From contig JAPPFM010000036.1 of NCBI GenBank assembly GCA_028821605.1, forward strand, positions 1 through 62,703: a DNA stretch of 62,703 nt, in the 5' to 3' direction. Shown piece by piece: positions 46,090-53,193 of the stretch (positions are counted from its first letter, which is position 1; every line of letters starts with the position of its first letter). The notes beneath the pieces were generated by a model. It had not been told where the DNA came from, searched no databases, and was given only the letters and a program-made list of their open reading frames with translations. The translations under genes and the position numbers were made by a program. The stretch is from Candidatus Poribacteria bacterium (lineage in GTDB: Bacteria > Poribacteria > WGA-4E > WGA-3G).

Positions 46090-46338
46090 ATGCGAAAAGT
46101 TGATTTGCAACAGCAGGTGGTTGCTTTAATCGAACAACTCTCTACTGAAAAACTCAGAGCAGCTGTTGACTATCTTTCTTATCTTCAGGATAAGGATGCC
46201 CAAAACAACTTGCCTAATCAGGATATTCCATCGCGGGGTCTTGGGACGATGATCCATGAGATGTTCAAACCCTTCGGGGGCGTGGAACTTGAGATACCGC
46301 CACGGGAACCGGCGCGAGAACCGCCTCGCTTTGACTAA
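46090..46338 (+). CDS. VapB-like antitoxin of a broken VapBC pair
   Basis: An 82-residue protein: N-terminal helical part (QQQVVALIEQLSTEKLRAAV DYLSYLQDKD) like DUF2281-type antitoxins, C-terminal ...EPPRFD tail of the kind that contacts a toxin. AAGGAGG precedes ATG. A toxin start lies 9 bases after its end, but only the first part of the toxin remains (46348). Hence it is an antitoxin whose partner has been lost. Confidence 0.7.
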   Translation: MRKVDLQQQVVALIEQLSTEKLRAAVDYLSYLQDKDAQNNLPNQDIPSRGLGTMIHEMFKPFGGVELEIPPREPAREPPRFD

Positions 46339-46347
46339 ATACCAACC

Positions 46348-46467
46348 ATGATTGTTCCCGACACTAATGTTATCTCGGAATTCATGACGGATAATCCTAA
46401 CCAAATAGTTAAGGAGATTCATAATGCTTACGGCTCAAGAGATAGAAGCGTCGTTGACGAACCTTAG
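46348..46467 (+). pseudogene. Truncated VapC/PIN toxin, N-terminal fragment
   Basis: ATG 46348 begins MIVPDTNVISEFMTDNPNQI V, matching the PIN opening with its first catalytic Asp5. After about 18-21 codons the frame runs into the leader of the next gene and stops at 46465-46467. The rest of a PIN domain (about 110 residues) is missing, so this is a deletion remnant. Confidence 0.75.
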
Positions 46468-46627
46468 TACTGATGAACTGCGACACATTGAACAGGTTAT
46501 TCGCGATTTATATCGGGCTCGTCATGAAATTATCATTTACGATGATGACTACGGAATCTGGACGGAACGAGATCAAAATTCACTGGCGGCGGAGGTCTTT
46601 GCATTGCTTGAGAAAGCGGAAAACTGA
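46424..46627 (+). CDS. Small antitoxin-like protein without a toxin partner
   Basis: A 67-residue protein (LTAQEIEASLTNLSTDELRH, IEQVIRDLYRARHEIIIYDD) resembling small helical proteins found as antitoxins before PIN or RelE toxins. AAGGAG precedes ATG. The gene following six bases later is argH, not a toxin, so the partner is absent. Its leader is fused to the truncated vapC fragment, suggesting that a deletion joined two antitoxin loci. Confidence 0.6.
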   Translation: MLTAQEIEASLTNLSTDELRHIEQVIRDLYRARHEIIIYDDDYGIWTERDQNSLAAEVFALLEKAEN

Positions 46628-46633
46628 TGGAAT

Positions 46634-48130
46634 ATGGGAAAACCGGAAAAAACGCTTTGGGGTGGACGTTTTAGCACAAACCTCACTACAGAAACTATAG
46701 CCTTTACGCACTCCATTGAAGCCGATACACGCCTCATCGGATACGATATTTGGGGAAGCCAAGCGCATGCGATTATGCTCGCTCAGCAAGGGATTATCTC
46801 CGATGCCGATCTACGCGAGATTTTGCGCTGGCTCCGGAAAGCAGAGACAGATTTCCAGAACGGTGATTTTACCCTTGATCCGAATAAAGAGGACGTGCAC
46901 ATGAACGTCGAATCGTATCTGATTGAGAACGCTGGACGCGAATTCGGGGGCAAACTCCACACTGCCCGTTCTCGCAACGATCAAGTACTTGTGGATGCAC
47001 ACCTCTACATCCGCGATGAGATTCTCAATATCCAACGTGGACTCTCTGCACTCTGCGATGCCTTCCTACAAATTGCGAAAGAACATACTGACACTGTCAT
47101 GCCGGGTTATACGCACACACAACACGCGCAGCCGATTAGTCTCGGTTTCTGGGCGACGGCTTATGTGAGTATGTTCCTACGGGATCAGAAACGTCTACAG
47201 TCTGCATACACACTCGCCAATATGAATCCGCTCGGTGCTTGTGCTTTGGCTGGCACAACCTTCCCTATTGACCGAGAACTGACAACAAAACTGCTCGGTT
47301 TCGACGCGCCACACGAACACGCACTTGATGTTATCAGCAGTCGGGATTTTATTGCAGAGGTGCTTTTCGCGTTATCGCTCGTGATGGCGAATCTCTCACG
47401 GATTAGCGAGGAGTTGGTCTATTGGACGACCTACGAATTTGGGATGGCGGTGCTTGACGATGCGTATAGTTTCGGAAGCTCCATCATGCCGCAGAAGAAG
47501 AACCCTGACATCGCGGAGCTTACACGAGGTCGTACGGGACGCGTCTATGGGGCATTGCTTGATCTGTTGACAAACCTCAAGGGGTTGCCGATGGGCTACA
47601 ACCGCGATTTCCAAGAGGATAAGCCGCCGCTGTGGGAGGCTTTTGATGTCGTGAAGGCGTGCCTCGGTCTACTACCAGAACTCCTCAAGACAACGGATTT
47701 CAAGACGGAACGGATGGCTGAATTGGCGAATGCGAACTTCGCAACCGCAACGGAGTTGGCGAACTATCTCGTTAAGGAGCATCAGATGAGTTTTCGAGAG
47801 TGCCACGAAGTTGTGGGATGGCTTGTCGGCGAATTGGTACACCGAGAAAAAACGTTTGCCGATTGGGAACTAACGCAGGAACTCTTGAGAGAAAAAAATA
47901 TTGACATACCGATTTCGCGGCTGAAACAGATTTTGGATGCAAAGTTAGCGATTCAGAACAACCAAAGCCTCGGCGGCACGTCCCCCGCGGAAGTTCGTCG
48001 GATGATAGATAATTTTGAGGAACAACTCAATAATATTGCGCTGAATATCTATAATTGCCAGACACAGATTGGGGAGGCACACCGAGAAACGCTCCGAATC
48101 ATTGATGAAGTTTTAAAAGTGCCGGTTTAG
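46634..48130 (+). CDS. argH: Argininosuccinate lyase
   Basis: A 498-residue cytosolic enzyme (usual length about 460) that splits argininosuccinate to arginine and fumarate in arginine biosynthesis. The signature GSSIMPQKKNPD (281-292) includes the catalytic Ser283; ARSRNDQV (111-118) and GYTHTQHAQP (158-167) with the conserved His are present. It starts at ATG 46634 with a poor ribosome binding site, just after the small antitoxin-like gene, and may depend on its translation. No other arg gene is nearby. Confidence 0.96.
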   Translation: MGKPEKTLWGGRFSTNLTTETIAFTHSIEADTRLIGYDIWGSQAHAIMLAQQGIISDADLREILRWLRKAETDFQNGDFTLDPNKEDVHMNVESYLIENAGREFGGKLHTARSRNDQVLVDAHLYIRDEILNIQRGLSALCDAFLQIAKEHTDTVMPGYTHTQHAQPISLGFWATAYVSMFLRDQKRLQSAYTLANMNPLGACALAGTTFPIDRELTTKLLGFDAPHEHALDVISSRDFIAEVLFALSLVMANLSRISEELVYWTTYEFGMAVLDDAYSFGSSIMPQKKNPDIAELTRGRTGRVYGALLDLLTNLKGLPMGYNRDFQEDKPPLWEAFDVVKACLGLLPELLKTTDFKTERMAELANANFATATELANYLVKEHQMSFRECHEVVGWLVGELVHREKTFADWELTQELLREKNIDIPISRLKQILDAKLAIQNNQSLGGTSPAEVRRMIDNFEEQLNNIALNIYNCQTQIGEAHRETLRIIDEVLKVPV

Positions 48131-48163
48131 ATAATAGTGTAAGCGAAGGAATATAAAGGATCA

Positions 48164-48445
48164 ATGCATACAGGTCCGTACACACTACTGCGGGATTTTG
48201 CACAGAAGCATCCGAATACCAGATCGGCACTTGATCATTAGTATAGATTGATAAGCGGGAGAAATTTTCGTTCGATTGCAGAATTGCGTGAGGTTTTTCC
48301 TCACGCTGATCAAGTTGAGGGTTGGACTGTTTTCAATATCGGAGGGAACAAGGCTCGCCTTATAGCATTCATCCACTATGGGCGGCAAACGGTTTCTATC
48401 CATCGTGTGTTGACACACCCCGAATATGATAGATGGAGGCCTTGA
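48164..48445 (+). pseudogene. HigB-like toxin gene interrupted by TAG
   Basis: From ATG 48164 the frame reads MHTGPYTLLRDFAQKHPNTR SALDH, TAG (48239-48241), then YRLISGRNFRSIAELREVF, PHADQVEGWTVFNIGGNKAR and LIAFIHYGRQTVSIHRVLTH, ending PEYDRWRP-stop (48443-48445). This is the full HigB family pattern (ADQV...TVFNIGGNKxRLI, VLTHxEYD). Most members have Trp where the TAG lies, so TGG to TAG is the simplest cause. All other landmarks are intact. The gene is not expected to give a toxin. Confidence 0.85.
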
Positions 48446-48484
48446 GAGAGTGAAATCTATTACTGAAAATGTTAGGAGTAAATT

Positions 48485-48892
48485 ATGGTAACTGAAGAAC
48501 GCCGTATACCTGACGTATCGCGAGTAGAGTTAACGCACGACCCGCATAGCAATCCGCAATCACTTGCGGCAGCCTTAGAAGTTTTAATTCACGCGGTTGG
48601 TGCTTACAAAGACGACAATATCCCGACTGTGACCGAAGATGACTACGAACACCTTGTAATCCTGCTTGGTGACTTAACCGATGTCGTGCGTGAAGACGAA
48701 AATCACATTTTCGCGCCATTGATGGAATTTGCTATCCTGCTTATTGAAAAATATGACCATGTACAGATGCCAGAACTGGCTGCGCATATTGAAAACTGTA
48801 GAGCACAACAGGTCCCTAACGCGAAATCCGGTCCCACTCACTACTCGGAAGCGCAAGATCCAGAAAACACCAATACTCTTAAACACGGATAA
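48485..48892 (+). CDS. Probable HigA-like antitoxin lacking the helix-turn-helix part
   Basis: A 135-residue acidic protein just after the HigB-like pseudogene. Its central part (TEDDYEHLVILLGDLTDVV and FAPLMEFAILLIEKYDHVQM PEL) resembles the COG5499 HigA N-terminal region, which normally is followed by a DNA-binding helix-turn-helix; here the C-terminus is short and polar (NCRAQQVPNAKSGPTHYSEA) instead. It might be a decayed antitoxin or a different type. AGGAGTAAATT precedes ATG. pyrF starts 11 bases later, so it is at the head of the pyrF transcript. Confidence 0.5.
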   Translation: MVTEERRIPDVSRVELTHDPHSNPQSLAAALEVLIHAVGAYKDDNIPTVTEDDYEHLVILLGDLTDVVREDENHIFAPLMEFAILLIEKYDHVQMPELAAHIENCRAQQVPNAKSGPTHYSEAQDPENTNTLKHG

Positions 48893-48903
48893 GGAGGCGA
48901 AAA

Positions 48904-49617
48904 TTGAGAGACAGGTTGATCGTCGCATTGGATACGGATGATGGTGAGGATATTGATTGGTTATCTGGAACGCTTATTGAAGTAGTCCCATGGGTTAAGA
49001 TCGGTTTTCAGGCGTTTAGTACCCTTGGAACCGAGGCTTTTCCATGGCTCAGTGCGAGAGGGCATAAAGTTTTTCTTGATTTAAAATTCCACGATATTCC
49101 CAACACAGTGGCGCGCGATGTCGGCACGATGACGAAACACGGCGCAAATATGATTAATATGCACGCCTCCGGTGGGCTTGAGATGATGCAAACCGCAAGA
49201 AACAGCGCAGATGATGCCGCATACAAAGCAGATATTCCGAGACCTATTCTGCTCGGTGTGACCCTTCTGACGAGTATTGATGAGACCGGATTCCAGCAGA
49301 ATTTCGGTTCAGAACGGCAACTTACAGACCAAGTCGTCTATCTTGCACAGTCAGCACAAGAAGCCGGATTAGACGGTGTCGTTGCATCGCCCTTGGAAAT
49401 TGAATCAATTCGGAAAGCGTGCGGCGATAACTTTTTGATTGTGACACCGGGCATTCGACCAGAATGGGCAGAGAGCGGTGATCAACGTCGTATCACTACA
49501 CCAGCAGAGGCGATTCGACGAGGCGCAGATTACATTGTCGTCGGCAGACCCATTATTGAAGCAGAGGATCCTCTGGAAGCTGCCGAAATGATCCTTGATG
49601 AAATGAGAGGGACTTAA
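48904..49617 (+). CDS. pyrF: Orotidine-5'-phosphate decarboxylase
   Basis: A 237-residue enzyme of pyrimidine synthesis converting OMP to UMP. The catalytic set is Lys33 (VKIGFQAF), Asp59, Lys61 and Asp64 (FLDLKFHDIPNT). The phosphate-binding end VTPGIRP and RGADYIVVGRPIIEA are present. TTG at 48904 is the likely start: AAGGAGG at 48891-48897 is six bases before it. The sulfatase-like gene begins four bases after the stop, so the two are an operon. Confidence 0.96.
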   Translation: MRDRLIVALDTDDGEDIDWLSGTLIEVVPWVKIGFQAFSTLGTEAFPWLSARGHKVFLDLKFHDIPNTVARDVGTMTKHGANMINMHASGGLEMMQTARNSADDAAYKADIPRPILLGVTLLTSIDETGFQQNFGSERQLTDQVVYLAQSAQEAGLDGVVASPLEIESIRKACGDNFLIVTPGIRPEWAESGDQRRITTPAEAIRRGADYIVVGRPIIEAEDPLEAAEMILDEMRGT

Positions 49618-49621
49618 AAAT

Positions 49622-51058
49622 ATGAACATCGTCTGTATCTGTTTAGACACCTTTCGCGCCGACATTATCGGCGACGGCAAGAAATATAGTCACGTGCAAA
49701 CGCCTAACCTCGATGCATTGGCATCGGAGAGTGTCCGTTTCACGCGAGCGTTTGGTGAAGGGCAACCGACACTTCAGATCCGTCGTGGCAACTTTACAGG
49801 GATGCGGAGTTTTCCGTGGCGGTATAACTTTGATCGGCGTGGACATTGGCACCACGCACCGGGTTGGCATAAAATTCCGCCGGAGCAAGATACGATTGCC
49901 GAAGTCCTGCTCGAACGCGGTTACCTCACTGCGCTTATTGCTGATACCTATCACATGTTCAAGCCGACGATGAATTTCTCGCGTGGATTTGCGCATTTCG
50001 ATTTTATCCGCGGACAGGAATCGGATAACTGGCACAGTGGCGATCCGAGACTGATTGAAGCGCAGCTCCGAGAACATGTCCGTGAACCGATCAATTGGCA
50101 GCGACATGCTGGACTCATCAACTACTTGTTGTCGCAACGACATCGCCAATCGGAGGATGATTATAGTTGTGCGCGCGTCTTTCGTGCTGCTTCTGACTGG
50201 CTTGAGGATAATCATACTGTCGGTCCATTCTTCTTATGGGTGGATAGTTTCGATCCGCATGAACCGTGGGATCCGCCGAAGTCTTACGCAGACATCTATT
50301 TTTCGGACTATTCGGGCAAGGATTTCATTACGCCGGGCGGTGCGAATGAAGGCGATGGTCCTACAGAAGATGAACTCCGCCGCATTGAGGCACTCTATCT
50401 CGGGGAGGTTACGTTTGTTGATAAATGGGTCGGCGTGCTACTTGACAAGATAGAACAGTTGAACATCAAGGACGAAACTTTAGTTGTTTTGATGTCCGAT
50501 CACGGCACACAACTTCGGGATCACGGGAGTTTCGGAAAGGGCGCGAACAAACTGCATCCTTTCAATACGCAACTCAATCTCATGATACGGCATCCGGAAG
50601 GACCGAACGACAAAGAGATTTTCGCGTTTGTGCAGAACCACGATTTAATGCCGACGCTTCTAAGTCTGCTTGACGTTCCGTGCGGTTGGACGGATGGTGA
50701 GAATATGTGGCAACTCGTTACACAAGAGAAAGCATATCTTCGTCAACGGATTATCACCGGTTGGGCGGGCTTTGCTACGGGCAATGCGCGTGGACGCGTC
50801 AGTGTGCGCGATGACCATTGGAACTTCTGTACTTCGGTAGGCTATAACGATGAAAAAGGTGATGAACTCTTTGATATTCGGAACGATCCCGAAGAGAAAG
50901 TAAACGTGGCGAGTGAGCATCCGACGGTTCTCGCGGAACGGCGGCGGGACGTTGAGGCGTTGATTGGTCAACCCTTACCGGGACATTTCATTGAGGTCTG
51001 TGATCCTGGGCATGCACCGATGACGCGGTGGCTTCAGAAAAAATTGGCTGAGATGTAG
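49622..51058 (+). CDS. Sulfatase / alkaline-phosphatase-superfamily hydrolase with Thr at the nucleophile position
   Basis: A 478-residue enzyme. N-terminal metal site VCICLDTFRADIIG (Asp9), second metal site VVLMSDHGTQLRDHG, and RFTRAFGEGQPTLQIRRGNFTG at 39-60. In true sulfatases the latter region has C/S-x-P-x-R, whose Cys or Ser becomes formylglycine. Here it reads Thr50-Leu-Gln-Ile-Arg53, lacking both. Thr is used as nucleophile in phosphodiesterases and some phosphonate hydrolases of this fold, so a phosphoester is as likely a substrate as a sulfate ester. No signal peptide is seen, so a cytoplasmic location is expected. It is cotranscribed with pyrF. Confidence 0.85.
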   Translation: MNIVCICLDTFRADIIGDGKKYSHVQTPNLDALASESVRFTRAFGEGQPTLQIRRGNFTGMRSFPWRYNFDRRGHWHHAPGWHKIPPEQDTIAEVLLERGYLTALIADTYHMFKPTMNFSRGFAHFDFIRGQESDNWHSGDPRLIEAQLREHVREPINWQRHAGLINYLLSQRHRQSEDDYSCARVFRAASDWLEDNHTVGPFFLWVDSFDPHEPWDPPKSYADIYFSDYSGKDFITPGGANEGDGPTEDELRRIEALYLGEVTFVDKWVGVLLDKIEQLNIKDETLVVLMSDHGTQLRDHGSFGKGANKLHPFNTQLNLMIRHPEGPNDKEIFAFVQNHDLMPTLLSLLDVPCGWTDGENMWQLVTQEKAYLRQRIITGWAGFATGNARGRVSVRDDHWNFCTSVGYNDEKGDELFDIRNDPEEKVNVASEHPTVLAERRRDVEALIGQPLPGHFIEVCDPGHAPMTRWLQKKLAEM

Positions 51059-51062
51059 AAGT

Positions 51063-51087
51063 GGCTATCAGCAATCAGCCAATAGCC
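51063..51087. terminator. Small inverted repeat between convergent genes
   Basis: GGCTAT (51063-51068) pairs with ATAGCC (51082-51087); inside is CAGCAATCAGCC. It lies in the 32-base gap between two converging genes and may end transcription both ways; no long U-tract is seen. Confidence 0.35.
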
Positions 51088-51090
51088 AAA

Positions 51091-53184
51091 TCATTTGTCA
51101 TTTACGTTTTTGAATTCCTCCCAATGCCAGAGGAGGATTGTGCCATCGGTACTTCCACTTGCGAGTGTTTTTCCATCTGGGGATAGTAGCAGCATCTGTA
51201 TTAAATCTGTGTGCCCTGCGTGTGAGGATAACAGTCTGTCCGTGTGGATATCCCACAGTTGGAGTATACCGCTTCCGTCTCCACTAACAAGGATTTTGCC
51301 ATCCGGCGAAAATAGCAACTGGCTCACTGTTACCCGCGGCTCGACGATATTGGTGCTATTTTGCTTACCGTTTTCTGTATCCCATAAGATGATTTTCCCA
51401 TTTGCACTCCCACTTGCGAGTGTTTTTCCGTCCGGCGAGAATGCCAGTGCTCGAATCCTGTTGCTATGTGCTTTGAGTGTGAAAAGTTTTGTGCCTGTGT
51501 GTGCATCCCACAAATGAACGGCTCCCAAGTTACTACCACCTGCGAGCATTTTTCCGTCGGGTGAAAATGCCAATGTGCGGACGTGAACCGGGTGTCCTTG
51601 GATCGTCAGTTGAGGGTGCCGTGTGTCGGCAAAGCCGAAAAATTTCTTAAGGCCTGAGGGTTGCCGCGCAGTGGCATCCCATAAACGGACCACATTATCC
51701 TGACCGCCGCTTGCTACGGTTGTGCTGTCAGGAGAGAAAGTGAATCCTGCTCGGAAGGACGATGCACCTGCACCCTTTCGCTTCTCCTTCGGTGGTCCTT
51801 TCAGGGTGGCACACACGCGTTTTGCGTTCACATCCGACAACTGTGTTATGTTCCTTTCCCAGTAGTCGTGAGCGACAATTGTTTTACCATCAGGTGAAAT
51901 CGCCGCAAACCCGTTCTCTATATTCAAGAAGCGAACGGATATTCGGTTTCCTGTGTTGACATCCCAATCTTTCAGTTGAACGCTGTTCCAAGTAAGATGA
52001 TACACACTTGTAAAAGTGGAACCCGTTTCAGAAAAGACCAGCCCCAACGGATTTCCGAAGTGTCCTGAGCAGGTGAAGCGTTCACTTCCAGTGGTAGTAT
52101 CCCATACTCGGATGTTACCGTAGCGACTGGCTGTGATAAGCGTTTTTCCGTTCGGCGAAAATGCTAACGCGGAGACTTGATTCTTATGTCCTTTGAGCGT
52201 TAGCAGAGGGGTATAATGTCCGAGCGTACCCGATCCGCCCTGTTTTTTGACGGTAGCATCCCACAACCGAATTTTTCCGTCACTACCTCCACTTGCGAGG
52301 AGTTTGCCGTTCGGTGAGAAGGTTAACGCGTCAAAGCTGCCTGTAGATGTTTTGAAGATTGCGCGAAAGGTCCCGGTATCCACATTCCACAACCGAATTC
52401 TGTTGCCTGTATCACCACTTGCGAGTGTTTTGCTATCGGGTGAAAATGCCAATATCTTAACCGGTAGCGTGTGCTTCTCCAAACTAAACAACGGTTCCCC
52501 GGTATTCGCATCCCATATCTGAATCGGATGAATTCCATATTCCGGTGATGAAGCGGTTGCAAGGCGCGTAGCATTCGGTGAGAGTGCTATGACAACTCCG
52601 TATCCCAATTTAGAATCCGATTTTGTATCCGTAATAATGGGTTCAGTTGTGTTGGGTCTGAACTTCCATAAACGAATCTGTCTGTTTTGCTCGTTGGCAA
52701 GCGTGATTCCATCTGCCGAGACGGAGGAGACTGCATTCGTGATTCTTTTCGGACCTCGGAAGGTTGCGCGAAGCTTGGTTGTGGGTATGTCCCACGTCTG
52801 GATGTTTCCTGTATAATCGCTACTCGTCAGTGTTTTTCCGTCTGGAGAGAAGGCTACGGTTTTGATATTTCTCACTTTTTTGTTGAGGCGTGCGATTTCT
52901 ACGCCGGTGTGCGCATCGTATAACCAAATACCGATACTCGTCCGTACGACGAACTGTGTACTGTCCGGGACAAACTTTATGTCCCTGATATGCCCCTTCC
53001 CGATACGTAGTGTCGCACCCTCGGGCAGTTGCCACTGGGCATAAGCAGGAGCCGCTACTTGTGTTTGGGAGTCTGGTGGGGTTTCTTCTAAATACTGTGA
53101 ACCTATCCAACGGAGCAGCAGACTGAGCAACAGCACGCCGCACATGAACAACAGGGGTATAAGGAGAAAGCGTGATTTTTTCAT
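51091..53184 (-). CDS. WD40-repeat protein, membrane anchored, second of a tandem pair
   Basis: A 697-residue protein with an N-terminal membrane segment (SRFLLIPLLFMCGVLLLSLL) and about a dozen WD40 units, for example LAFSPNGKTLITASRYGNIR and LAFSPDGKTLASGSANGKII LWD. Two seven-bladed propellers could be built. WD40 propellers are interaction scaffolds; no enzymatic domain is attached. Its start region (QWQLPEGATLRIGKGHIRDI) is closely like that of the gene before it, so the two are duplicated paralogues. It begins 9 bases after that gene's end. Confidence 0.92.
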   Translation of the reverse strand: MKKSRFLLIPLLFMCGVLLLSLLLRWIGSQYLEETPPDSQTQVAAPAYAQWQLPEGATLRIGKGHIRDIKFVPDSTQFVVRTSIGIWLYDAHTGVEIARLNKKVRNIKTVAFSPDGKTLTSSDYTGNIQTWDIPTTKLRATFRGPKRITNAVSSVSADGITLANEQNRQIRLWKFRPNTTEPIITDTKSDSKLGYGVVIALSPNATRLATASSPEYGIHPIQIWDANTGEPLFSLEKHTLPVKILAFSPDSKTLASGDTGNRIRLWNVDTGTFRAIFKTSTGSFDALTFSPNGKLLASGGSDGKIRLWDATVKKQGGSGTLGHYTPLLTLKGHKNQVSALAFSPNGKTLITASRYGNIRVWDTTTGSERFTCSGHFGNPLGLVFSETGSTFTSVYHLTWNSVQLKDWDVNTGNRISVRFLNIENGFAAISPDGKTIVAHDYWERNITQLSDVNAKRVCATLKGPPKEKRKGAGASSFRAGFTFSPDSTTVASGGQDNVVRLWDATARQPSGLKKFFGFADTRHPQLTIQGHPVHVRTLAFSPDGKMLAGGSNLGAVHLWDAHTGTKLFTLKAHSNRIRALAFSPDGKTLASGSANGKIILWDTENGKQNSTNIVEPRVTVSQLLFSPDGKILVSGDGSGILQLWDIHTDRLLSSHAGHTDLIQMLLLSPDGKTLASGSTDGTILLWHWEEFKNVNDK

Positions 53185-53193
53185 CGGTTGTTC

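Noticed and set aside
25749-48445. Recoding of TAA and TAG in the RelE-like and HigB-like toxins
   Set aside because: Many intact genes here end at TAA or TAG (katG ends TAA; hsdS and the ABC ATPase end TAG), so these codons are ordinary stops; there is no sign of a readthrough signal.
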